Positions 54,935 to 64,000 of a DNA stretch of 64,000 nt are shown here, in pieces. The position numbers and the translations under genes are program-made. Source of the stretch: Eurosta solidaginis (Eukaryota; Arthropoda; Insecta; Diptera; Tephritidae); assembly GCF_040869045.1 (NCBI RefSeq), contig NW_027136968.1, positions 372,001 through 436,000 of the forward strand. Direction: 5' to 3'. The notes beneath the pieces were generated by a model, which did not search any database, had not been told where the DNA came from, and saw nothing but the letters and a program-made list of their open reading frames with translations. Within the stretch, counting starts at the first letter, position 1; each line of letters starts with the position of its first letter.

Positions 54935-57784
54935 ACAAGAATGAAATAAATAAACAAGTAAATAAACTAATTCAAGATGATATTTTTGAACCATCAACCT
55001 CAGAGTACAACAGCCCTATTTTATTTGTACCAAAAAAATCTCTTCCGGGAAAACAAGAAAAAAGGTGGAGATTAGTTGTTGATTTCAAACAAATAAACAA
55101 AAAATTAACAGCTGATAAATTGCCTTTGCCTAGAATAGATGATATTCTGGATCAATTGGGAAGAGCGAAATATTTCTCATGCCTAGATTTAATGTCAGGA
55201 TTTCACCAAATAGAACTCAGCCCAGAATCAAGAGATATCACACCCTTTACAGCAGACAACGGTACTTATCGTTTCAAGAGATTACCTTATGGCCTCAAAG
55301 TAGCGCCAAACTCATTTCAGAGGATGATGACATTGGCATTCGCAGGTCTAAAACCATCACAAGCATTCTTATACATGGACGATTTAGTCGTATTAGGATG
55401 CTCTGAAAAACATATGATTAAAAATTTACGGGATGTATTCTCCACATGCAGAAAATATAATTTAAAATTACATCCGGACAAATGTCTACTTTTCAGCCAA
55501 GAAGTCACTTATCTTGGACATAAATTCACAAGTACTGGAATTTTACCAGATCCAAGCAAATTTAAAATTGTTCAAAATTACCCAACTCCCAAAAATGCCG
55601 ATGAAGCAAAAAGATTTGTCGCATTTTGTAATTATTATAGAAGATTCATACCAAATTTCGCGTAATACGCCAGGATTCTAACAAGACTTAGTAAGAAAAA
55701 TTTAATTTTGAATTGGACTGACGACTGCGAGAAATCTTTTAATTACCTAAAAAATGCATTAATTAGTCCAAATATCCTACAATATCCCAATTTTGATAAA
55801 GAGTTCTTTATTACAACCGACGCAAGTGGTTATGCTTGCGGTGCTGTGCTAAGCCAAGAATATAAAGGAAAACAATTACCCATTGCCTATGCCTCAAGAT
55901 CATTTACAAAAGGCGAAATAAATAAAGCCACGATCGAAAAAGAATTAGCGGCCATACATTGGGCAATTATATATTTTAGACCATATGTATATGGCAGAAA
56001 AATCACAGTGAAAACGGATCATCGACCTTTAGCGTATTTATTCTCAATGAAAAACCCTTCATCTAAATTAACTAGAATCAGGTTAGATTTGGAAGAGTAT
56101 GACTTTGGGGTGGAGTACATAGCCGGAAAAGAAAATTACGTGGCAGACGCTCTGTCACGAATAGATATCAATGATTTGAAAGAAATGTCAGTACAGGCAT
56201 GTAAAATAATGAAAGTCACGACAAGATCGCAAACTAAAAAGAATTCTAGTAATAACAGTAATAGAAATGAAGAGAAGAAAAGTCACAAAGAGAACCCTAT
56301 AATATACGAATCGCTTAATAAATGTGAAGTAAAAAGACTAGTCCAGCTCGTTTTCGATCCTCCGAAATTATATTTCAAAAAAGGAAAGAAAATTTGTAGT
56401 GAAATAAATATAGAAAATCAAATTGTTGAGGCGAAGATTGACTTAGGCCAATTCTTTACCAGGCTTATGGAAAAAGCCGGCAATTTGGGAATTAAGAAAA
56501 TACAGTTGTCCTTAGGAGACAAATTGTTTAATTATACTCGAGTAGACACATTTAAGGAAATAGGTACCAAAGTTCTCAAAAATTTAAATACTGCATTAAC
56601 TCCGGAGTTTGTGCATGTGACGGAAAATGATAAAATTAAAAAGATTCTTCAAAAATATCACGATGATCCTGTTAATGGTGGCCACCCAGGAATCAATCTT
56701 ATAACTAATAAAATAAGACAAAAATATTACTGGAAAAAATATGAAAAATGATATAAGAAAATATATAAAGAAATGCGTTAATTGCAATAAAAATAAAATT
56801 TATAAAAATTTAAAAGAACCCATGATTTTGACTGAAAAATCACCAAAGGCGTTCGAAACAGTACAAATAGATACAATTGGACCTTTACCAAGATCATTAA
56901 ATCGAAACGAATACGCTGTCACTCTAATATGTGATTTGACTAAATACTTAGCTGCAATTCCTATACAGAGCAAACATGCAAAAACAGTAGCCAGAGCCAT
57001 ATTCGAGAATTTCATATTAATTTATGGAATTATGAAAACAATAATAACGGATATGGGATCTGAATACAAAAATAGCCTGTTTGAAGAACTATGTAAACTT
57101 CTCAATATTGAGCACAAAACATCTACGCCGTATCACCACCAAACTTTAGGCACTGTTGAACGTAACCGTAGAACTTTCAATGAATATGTGCGTTCATACA
57201 TATCCATTAACAAATATTCTCAAATATTTTGCATACTGTTACAATACTACCCCATCTACAGCCCATAACTATTGTCCATTCGAATTGATCTTTTTTTACA
57301 AGAAAATACGGTAAGCCCATTGTACAATTATGAGGCTTACGATAAAGAAATTAAATATAGGTTACAAATATCACAGGAAAGAGCCTTTAAATTAGTAAAA
57401 GAGGCTAAAGAAAAACAAGAGATTAGTTATGATAAAAATATTCACTATAAGGAAATAAATATAGGAGATGTAGTGTTAGTAAAAAATGAATCAGGACATA
57501 AGTTAGATAATAGATATAAAGGGCCCTTCAGAGTAGTAAATATCGATGAAAACAACAATTTTACATTAATTCCCTATAAGGTAGAAGGAATCGATGAATA
57601 TAATAATTATATTCTAATACCCTATAAAGAAGAAAAGACTAACAATAAAAATAATGCCACTTTAATCCCATCTAGAATAGGAAATGAGGATAAGCAAAAA
57701 TTTCTCAGTAACATAGAGAATAGCAATATCATAAATAATAAGAAAATAAAAATACACAAAAATAGACTTAAATTAGTAGAATAA
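54935..57784 (+). pseudogene. Gypsy-type pol (RT, RNase H, integrase), lightly damaged
   Basis: RT: EYNSPILFVPKK, RLVVDFKQINKKL, FSCLDLMSGFHQI, RLPYGLKVAPNSFQRMM and the catalytic YMDD. A TAA at 55663-55665 is the only stop between RT and RNase H, which follows in the same frame (TTDASGYACGAVLSQ, LAAIHWAI). The frame shifts in an A-run near 56745. The integrase zinc-binding part (CVNCNKNK) and core follow, with QIDTIGP, ITDMGSEY and the E in GTVERN. Another shift occurs near 57270-57295. The C-terminal part contains VLVKN and three short repeats of the LIPYK type (57570-57670). The first pol codons are upstream at 49150-49318, with one TAA. Confidence 0.85.
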
Positions 57785-58302
57785 GTAAATGTTCAACCTA
57801 AAAAAATTAAATACAAAAGTAGAATTAATTTATAAAAATAGAATGCTCATGCATTCTCCAAATGCATAAGCATTCTGAAAATAGGGTGATGTAGTGTAAA
57901 TAGCCAACAATTTAATCCCAAATATTTAAATCAGTCTAATATGCTACTCTGCTACAAAAATAGTCTAAATGTTCATCAACTCTTAAATATGCATTTGATA
58001 ATTAATGCTGACATAGCCATTAAAACAGGTGTGTGTACAACACACAACCAAACAAATTTGAATTCTAGCAAATTTGCAAGGTTTGCACTTCCATTAGAAG
58101 TCGCAGCTCAACACAGATGTGTAGGTATATATTTTGCATCGAGTTGTATGTAGGTATGTAAGTGTGTATGCTTAAGGTAGATATGCATGTAAGTATGTAT
58201 GCTTAAATGTAAATATGTATTTAAGCTGAAATATTTGAATAAAGTGGCATTCAGAATTCGCTCACTGACGTCAAAACTCATTTACCTGCATTTAATCTTT
58301 TA
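57785..58302 (+). mobile_element. Gypsy-type 3' untranslated end and candidate 3' LTR
   Basis: After the pol stop comes a short AT-rich stretch and gaaaataggg, a weak polypurine tract. A candidate LTR begins tgatgtagtgtaaatagcc at 57887. It contains a gaataaag polyadenylation-like signal near 58235 and ends near 58302, where the segmental duplication starts. Without the 5' LTR the borders are estimates. A variable gtatgtatgcttaa repeat lies near 58145-58215. Confidence 0.6.
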
Positions 58303-58593
58303 TACTTTAACTTGTTCGCACTTAACCAAACAGTGGTGACATTTATTACGACATTATGACCAAAACGGACGTTCCATATATAAATGTTTTTTTTTTATAT
58401 TTGGTCTTGTATATTCGTATGTGTACACAAAATCATGCTAGCGCACACACTTAGAAAAACGCTAAATAAGCATTTGCAGCATTGTATGGCATTGCTCGGC
58501 GAGTTCCTTTTAACGCTTTAATGTGTAAGCGCACAGAACTCTGTACATTATTTTTCTTTGAATTACTGTCACAAAATTGCTACCCTTTATTGT

Positions 58594-59335
58594 TTATTGA
58601 ACGAGTTGTGCTTGAAATTCTCCCGATGTATCGAGATAATGTGCTGCTATTTCCCCAGATAAATGGCGCACATATTCATGTCCCCATTCACCTATTTTTT
58701 GCGAACGATCACAAAGAAATCGATATGCCAAGCAATCCTTGCCACTACCCATTGTCATGAAGAGCACCGATATAATTTCGGCACATAGTCGGCGCGTTTG
58801 TTGATCGGGCATTTTGCTTATACAAAGTCTTCATGGTATCATAATGAGGACGCATAAACTTCAAGGGTTTTGGCACAGAAGTCATAGACGTAGTTGAGGC
58901 ACGTATCAACCGTGCCAACATTTCAAGTGCTGGTAAATATAACGCCTTATCAGGCTCTTGAAGACGATTGACCCACATTTCCAGTTCATCTTGCAGTTGC
59001 GTATTTTCATCAGACAATTCGTGCTCTTTAACTTCACAGAGGTTCCAACATTTTGCCACAACCCGAAAAGAGAATATTTCATTAATACATGCGTCAATGG
59101 GCATAGCAAAGGTGTGGCAACTGACGGGGCGGCCGACGCCGCGGTTGGAGCACCCATTTTGCGATGTCGGTACATACAAAAAGAAACCCAAGAAAAACCA
59201 AAAATCTGGCGTCCTGTCCGATGACCATCACCATCTACCAGAATCACCTGAAAAGAAAAAGTTGAATTATCGATAAGTTGTCAACCATATTTATAATTGA
59301 ATGTTAAAGTTTACTTACCCTTATTGTGCATCCAA
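58594..59335 (-). pseudogene. Rpn1/PSMD2-like 5' exons, copy 2
   Basis: Minus strand. It has [40 protein letters not shown] and, after a frameshift near 58805, [19 protein letters not shown], then [20 protein letters not shown]. The frameshift lies at the same codon as in copy 1 (kept sequence gataagcaaaat-type, then ccgatcaacaaacg). The upstream small intron again has intact gtaagt and cttttcag signals (about 59323 to 59250). The rest of the gene, present in copy 1 at 34.6-35.9 kb, is replaced here by the Gypsy element. Rpn1 is the proteasome base scaffold; this copy cannot encode it. Confidence 0.85.
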
Positions 59336-59895
59336 TGATCACCAAATGATTGTACTACGGCCACGCGCCGTAGTAAAAGGATGAAGCAACGAAAAATCTA
59401 TCGATTAGTCCCGTTTTTTTTCAATTCAGAGGAATTTACATTCTATACACGGGTGAGTATGAATGTGCGCAATTTTTTTTGTCTTTGCTTCTGGTAAATA
59501 TCTACCAGTGCACGGGCTTTTTTAAAAGCAAAATGTTGGTAGACGAAAAGTGGTAGTAGAAGTTTCAAGAAAACAATAAATACAGTTTATATTTGTAGCA
59601 AAAATTCCCAATTTATGGTAAAACAAATAAATCACCAAATAAATCACATACCAAAACGTCTACAACAATTTTCCAATGAACCAAAAACCTTGCCACAAAA
59701 TAACCTATTTCGGCATGTTACTCGGCAAAGTATTCACACACACACAAAAAGATGACAATAGTGCCGAAAATTATTTGCGTGCTCAGTTACTACATTTATT
59801 TCAGAAACAAATTAATTTCCGCTTTGAATTTGTGCACAACTTTGTTCAAATTTCGTTGAGGTGGTTAGTGTAACCGCCTAATATTAGTTGGTTGC

Positions 59896-60083
59896 ATTAA
59901 TTGTATATTCCGATCAGTTCTCTTTTTAAAATAAAATTTATCAATAACAGGCTTTTCTGATCTAATTCCAGCGTGCAAATAAAACTAGATTATTCCACTA
60001 TTATCCCAACGTTTCGCTAATCTTTGTTAGCATCTTCAGGGGGTATTTATTTTAAAAAATCCCTGCCACAAATTATAAATTTT
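59896..60083 (-). mobile_element. 188-bp insertion with 13-bp target duplication, possibly Penelope-like
   Basis: attagttggttgc occurs at 59883-59895 and 60084-60096, while copy 1 has it once (about 37955), so this is a true insertion after the segmental duplication. The minus strand carries a hammerhead-like core, as in Penelope-like element termini. No coding sequence is present. A retrozyme-like or other short non-autonomous element is an alternative. Confidence 0.6.
60002..60046 (-). ncRNA. Hammerhead-ribozyme-like motif
   Basis: Minus strand: ctgaaga (60039-60033) fits CUGANGA. Then comes one extra u, stem II gctaa/ttagc around a 6-nt loop, and gaaac (60015-60011). gtt follows, giving a minimal two-pair stem III. 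Stem I is formed by cccc before ctgaaga and ggg after gtt, followed by an au/at pair after one mismatch. The unpaired extra base between the A9 position and stem II departs from the standard core, so activity is uncertain. Confidence 0.5.
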
Positions 60084-60941
60084 ATTAGTTGGTTGCGCTC
60101 AGCAATTAAATACGTTTACAAAATGATCACAGTATTTGTTCTCCATGCGACAATACTGAAATATTGGTAGATTTTGGGCCTTGGTGGTAGTAGTAGTAGG
60201 AAATGAAAATGGTTCAGAAAAGTTAGTAAATCTACCAATGCGGTAAGGTCCGTGCACTGACTGTCCATATACTTATACCAACGTATGTACATATATACGC
60301 CGAGGTTTAAATGTAGATTATATTAGGGATGCATAAAAAGATGCAAACGGGTACCCAAAAACCCGTTTCTGATAAATCGGTTTCGGAGCCAAATACACTT
60401 CGGGAACCGTGTCATTTGCTAAAGGCCGTCAATTAAACTGGAGAAAATTTGAACAAATAATCGAAGGGAAATACAAAGAAATAAAAAATTATATGCTTTA
60501 TAAATTTCTCCCCGGTTCCAAAACAAACATTTTTTTTTTCTTTTTCTTTATATGGCATAAAAATTTTACAGTCCAAAAATTTTTTTTGCGGCGGGCAGGA
60601 AAGTTGTTGGCTTTTAGCACCAACAACACAAATAAGAGCGACTCAAAAGAACTCACGTTATACACTCTCTACCCGGCTCGGTACCATAATGTAATAACGT
60701 AACTGCTCATTTTTCGACAGCACTAATAGGCCGGGCTAGCTAAAACGCTACCGGGTGACACAAAATAATGAAAATAGGGTACTAAAGACCCAGTCACATG
60801 ACGCGCATTGAAAGACCCTATGCACATAACATGCGCGAGCTATGAGTATCGTCTTAGGCAGCTACCGAGGTTCACCTTACCCATACGAAAAATTTAATTA
60901 AAAAAGTTAGGGCTCATTCGCCCCGAACGCGTGACATAGTC

Positions 60942-62213
60942 ATGATGAAATCAACAGAGTTTCGGTTTATTTTTCTTCTACCCTCTCTGAATAGAATGGC
61001 TCGTTACGCTTCGCAACGCAGGAGGACTGACCGCCAGGCCGTTCGCTACCCAAAGCCGTGCCATCTATGGAAAGCGCAGCATCCGATCAGATCGTGTCCG
61101 GTATATCGCGCAAAGTCTCCGCTGCAACGACTGCGCCAGAACAGTCTGTCGATGGTACATCGTGCCCGAGGCTGTACGAGTCAGGGCAGGTGCTGAAAAT
61201 GTGGTGGCAACCATCACACCACGTTGCACCTGTCGATGGAGGACTTGTCGTCCGAGCCAGAGCCGCCGAAGAGATGGAACCAGCTGGTCATGGAAGAAGA
61301 GGAAGAAGGGTATGATCGGATCCTACGATGCAAGAGGTGAACGACGAGACGATGGATGAGGCGCTGTCTCTCCACGCGTCCGAGTCGGCCCTTACCGACG
61401 AGCAGCAATTACCAGCAGGAGTGGAGCGGGCTCTCATATAGTCCGTTCCGAAACTAGGGGATCGGAATCACGGCCGTTCCGACCCCTACTCGCGCACGAA
61501 AAACGACAGGAAAGTGGAGCGGAATCACGGCCTTTCCGCCCACCCACGCAACGACGCACGAGAGCACCGCAAAGAACGCGCGAGCGTAGACCGGCCTCTC
61601 GGCCGCGCCAGCTACGTACTACCCGAAGCGAGCAGCTCGAGCACAGGGACGGTAGACCGGCCACTCGGCCGCGCCAGCTGCCTCACAAAAGTTCCTTCCG
61701 GAACGGAGTCATTCCCGCCCGCACTACAGCCGGCCCAAGCCTTCGCCCAATGGCTACCGTGGCGCCAACTGCAGTCGTGAAGGTGGAAGCCGGGGGCGGT
61801 TGCACCTCATTCGTGCACTCCTCGATGCATGTTCCCCCTGCACAACGATCGACCGTAGGCTGGCGCGAGAGTTAGCACTGCTCACGACCCACGCCGCCGG
61901 TGGAACCGGCTGTTTTATTCGATTTCGGGGCAAACATGGACAAACGAAGACGGTGACGACTCACGCAGCTTGCGTCCGTGGTTTTAGACCCATCAGCCCC
62001 ACGTACAACGTCGACCCCCCCGTCGCGGCTCCGTACGAGGACATGCGCCTGGCGTACCCACAATTGTATGCGTCCACACCAATCCGCCTCGTTCTTTGCG
62101 GCGACGTTTACGCCAAGATTATAACGCCTGGCACGCTACCACCATCCTTCGGATCGCTTCTCGCGCAAAGCACGATTTTCGGGTGGGTACTTTCGGGGAC
62201 CTACCCGATCTAG
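60942..62213 (+). pseudogene. BEL/Pao-type zinc-knuckle and DUF1758 protease remnant, copy 2
   Basis: From about 60942: RYASQRRRTDRQA, then CHLWKAQHPIRSCPVY, with the second Cys changed to Trp. A small deletion removes the start of the next knuckle. Frames shift near 61196 and a TAG lies near 61439. The Pro/Ser/Thr-rich spacer follows. The protease-like domain at 61800-62213 is open and complete to a natural-looking end: RALLDACSPCTTIDRRLAREL, TVTTHAACVRG, IRLVLCGDVYAKIITPG, STIFGWVLSGTY, then TAG. The active loop reads LLDACS rather than LLD(S/T)G. No RT follows, unlike a complete BEL/Pao pol. Confidence 0.72.
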
Positions 62214-62225
62214 TATAAATTAATG

Positions 62226-62330
62226 GTTATTCAGTTCATTATTTAAGTTTATACATGTAAATAGTACTTTATTATTATTTTTATTATTATATAGTTATTC
62301 AGTTCATTATTTAAGTTTATACATGTAAAT
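62226..62330 (+). repeat. Direct 37-bp repeat
   Basis: gttattcagttcattattta through catgtaaat occurs at 62226-62262 and 62294-62330, separated by ttattattattt-type sequence. A gaaataaatgaag polyadenylation-like signal follows at about 62340. Confidence 0.85.
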
Positions 62331-62561
62331 GATCCTTTTTGAAATAAATGAAGTTTTTATTTGAATGACAAGAAATATATATCATGCAGGTTTCGTAAAT
62401 TTTTTCTTATCATCCTAGCTCTAGGTCACGGCGAAGGCAAGGAGGATGCCGCCGCGCCATCCGGCGCGCACCGCTTAACTTTAGAATTTAGTTTTAAGAC
62501 AAATCGGGGTCGAGGACGCTCGGGCGGAGTCTGGGCTGTTGCGTATCGCAAGGGGCCGGCA
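62331..62561 (+). other. Probable retroelement 3' internal end
   Basis: Unassigned sequence ending in gggcggagtctgggctg and a short purine-rich stretch, caaggggccgg, just before the LTR start. That is the expected place for a polypurine tract if the LTR is a 3' LTR. No gene seen. Confidence 0.4.
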
Positions 62562-62972
62562 TGTTTAGGCCCGAAGCCTAAATTCTTGTTAACTTGCGCC
62601 ACCCTAATAGCACCATATTATCGACAACTAGTTCGCCCACATGCATGTATATGTGTACATTGGTAGGGTTATGTTGTCCGTACACATATACATGCATGCC
62701 GGTACATCTGTGTGGGAAGCTTCCCCTTAAACCCGGAGACTTTTCCCGCGGTTCAACGGTTGTTCTCGACAAGGCAACCGTCCAATTTTCCAGCGATCGT
62801 TGAGCGAATCACAGCTGACACCGTCCGAGGAGACCCTCCATATTTTTTATTATACAAGGTAAATTATTTTGTTCTTTGCAATTATTGCCACTTTAAAATA
62901 AAGCATTATTTATAACTAGTAATATATCTCGCCTTTCTTTCTTTTATTTTATTTGCAATCGATTCCTAACAC
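62562..62972 (+). mobile_element. LTR of a retroelement, 411 bp
   Basis: Starts tgtttaggcccgaagcc and ends gattcctaaca. The ends form the short imperfect inverted repeat typical of LTRs (tgtttagg/cctaaca). The first 220 bp match 12383-12602. A tttaaaataaagc polyadenylation-like signal lies near 62892. Following sequence tggtgcctccactcccg could be a primer-binding site, so it may be a 5', 3' or solo LTR; the preceding purine stretch favours 3'. It may belong with the protease remnant at 60942. Confidence 0.68.
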
Positions 62973-62994
62973 AATTGTGGTGCCTCCACTCCCG

Positions 62995-64000
62995 TTCTAA
63001 AAACCGGTGAAAATTAAGCTCAAAAATTCCGTTACATAGATACAGGCCAAGCTAAGAAAATCGTGTTAATAAAGTTATGCGTTTTCCACATTATGTGCAA
63101 GGTTTCAAATCTATGGCCATTTGGGGTGGTCATAAGTTCAATTGACCTTATATCCGTTAACCTTATGTCACCCCACCATCACATTATTGCATTGTAATCG
63201 AGCCTTGATACGTGAGCAAAGTTTCAATCAAACTTATGGCCATTCAAAGTGGTAATAAGGCCAATTGACCTTGTGGCCGTTGACCTTATGTCACCACACC
63301 ACCACATTAATGCTTTGTCATCGGTCCTTGATACTTAGTCAAAGTTTCAAATTAATTAAACTTCTAGAAACCGATAAAAATTAAGCTCAAAGATTCCGTT
63401 ACATAGACACAGGCCAAGCTAATAAAAGCGTGTTAAAAAGGGCTCCAGTATGCTCTTTCGTAGATGTGCCATGCATCAAATTCTATCATTAATAAAGTAA
63501 TGTGTTTTTCGCATTATGTGCAAGGTTTCAAATCTATGGTCATTTGGGGTGGTCACAAGTTCAATTGACCTTATGTCCGTTGACCTTATGTCACCCCACC
63601 ATCATATTATTGCATTGTCATCGAGCCTTGATACGTGTGCAAAGTTTCAATCAAACTTAGGGCCATTCAAAGTGGTAATAAGGCCAATTGACCTTATGGC
63701 CGTTGACCTTATGTCACCACACCATCACATTAATGCATTGTCATCGAGCCTTGATACGTGTGCAAAGTTTCAATTAAACTTATGGCCATTCAAAGTTGTA
63801 ATAAGGCCAATTGACCTTATGGCCGTTGACCTTATGTCACCACACCATCACATTAATGCATTGCCATCGAGCTTTGATACGTCTGCAAAGTTTCAATCAA
63901 ACTTATGGCCATTGAAAGTGGTTATAAGTCCAATTGACCTTATGGCCGTTGACCTTATGTGACCACACCATCACATTAATGCATTGTCATCAGTCCTTGA
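62995..64000 (+). repeat. 123-bp higher-order satellite, array 7 (runs off the window)
   Basis: Enters in the linker (ttctaaaaaccggtgaaaat). A short unit with its leader near 63065 follows, then linker, then a second leader at 63430 with at least four monomers to the window end. Both leader types seen in array 5 are present. Confidence 0.93.

Larger units (their letters stand above)
49150..58302 (+). mobile_element. Gypsy-type LTR retrotransposon (17.6/297-like), 5'-truncated, nested
   Basis: Pol starts at 49150 in the segment before RT and is interrupted by LOA-2 copy B (49319-54921). It resumes at 54935 through RT, RNase H and integrase to 57784, followed by a candidate 3' LTR. Gag, protease and the 5' LTR are replaced by satellite. 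There is no env frame between integrase and LTR. It carries one stop and at least two frameshifts in pol. Confidence 0.85.
59336..60941. other. Non-coding part of duplication copy 2
   Basis: Corresponds to 37388-38823 and has no credible gene. It holds the 188-bp insertion at 59896-60083. Elsewhere it shows small indels in T-runs relative to copy 1. Confidence 0.5.
58305..62027. repeat. Segmental duplication, copy 2 (partner 36403-39935)
   Basis: Same order and orientation as copy 1. The left border meets the Gypsy LTR end. The right end continues past the point where copy 1 is replaced by satellite, so copy 2 holds the fuller protease remnant. Confidence 0.92.

Overview
This window is repeat-dominated eukaryotic DNA, most likely insect and probably from a dipteran. 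It has spliced gene remnants, non-LTR, BEL/Pao and Gypsy retroelements, a piggyBac with TTAA target duplication, and higher-order satellites. There are no bacterial-type operons, RNA genes or CRISPR arrays. Some dispersed repeats (44.4-47.6 kb) remind me of repeats common in tephritid fruit fly genomes; that is an impression, not a result. Nested insertions and near-universal gene decay suggest heterochromatin or another low-recombination region.

Layout. 1-12.4 kb: a 123-bp higher-order satellite interleaved with long foldback (palindromic) arms and pieces of a LOA-type LINE (LOA-1), including a nearly complete but decayed minus-strand copy at 1.5-6.0 kb. 12.4-24.0 kb: a BEL/Pao-type retroelement hit by a second LOA-type LINE (LOA-2 copy A, 12.9-18.4 kb) and by an internally deleted piggyBac placed exactly at a TTAA (19.6-21.6 kb). 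24.0-32.1 kb: two R1-clade LINE copies head to tail, with 23 consecutive G at the junction. 32.1-34.6 kb: no recognisable gene. 34.6-37.4 kb: a decayed, intron-bearing paralogue of the 26S proteasome subunit Rpn1 on the minus strand. 36.4-39.9 kb is one copy of a segmental duplication whose second copy is at 58.3-62.0 kb; both carry the Rpn1-like 5' exons and a BEL-type zinc-knuckle/protease remnant. 39.9-41.7 kb: satellite. 41.7-48.4 kb: hAT-like and RTE-like fragments and two related tandem-repeat arrays (about 130 bp). 48.4-49.1 kb: foldback arm and satellite. 49.15-58.3 kb: a Gypsy-type element interrupted by LOA-2 copy B (49.3-54.9 kb, with a clear 13-bp target duplication). 62.6-63.0 kb: an LTR. 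63.0 kb to the end: satellite again.

Almost every coding region is broken. The only long intact retroelement frame is ORF1 of LOA-2 copy B. The points most worth checking are: (1) the satellite, foldback and LINE-fragment mosaic as one composite repeat; (2) a possible HDV-like ribozyme fold at the exact 5' end of LOA-2; (3) a hammerhead-like sequence in a short insertion present in one copy of the segmental duplication only; (4) a frameshift shared by both Rpn1-like copies.
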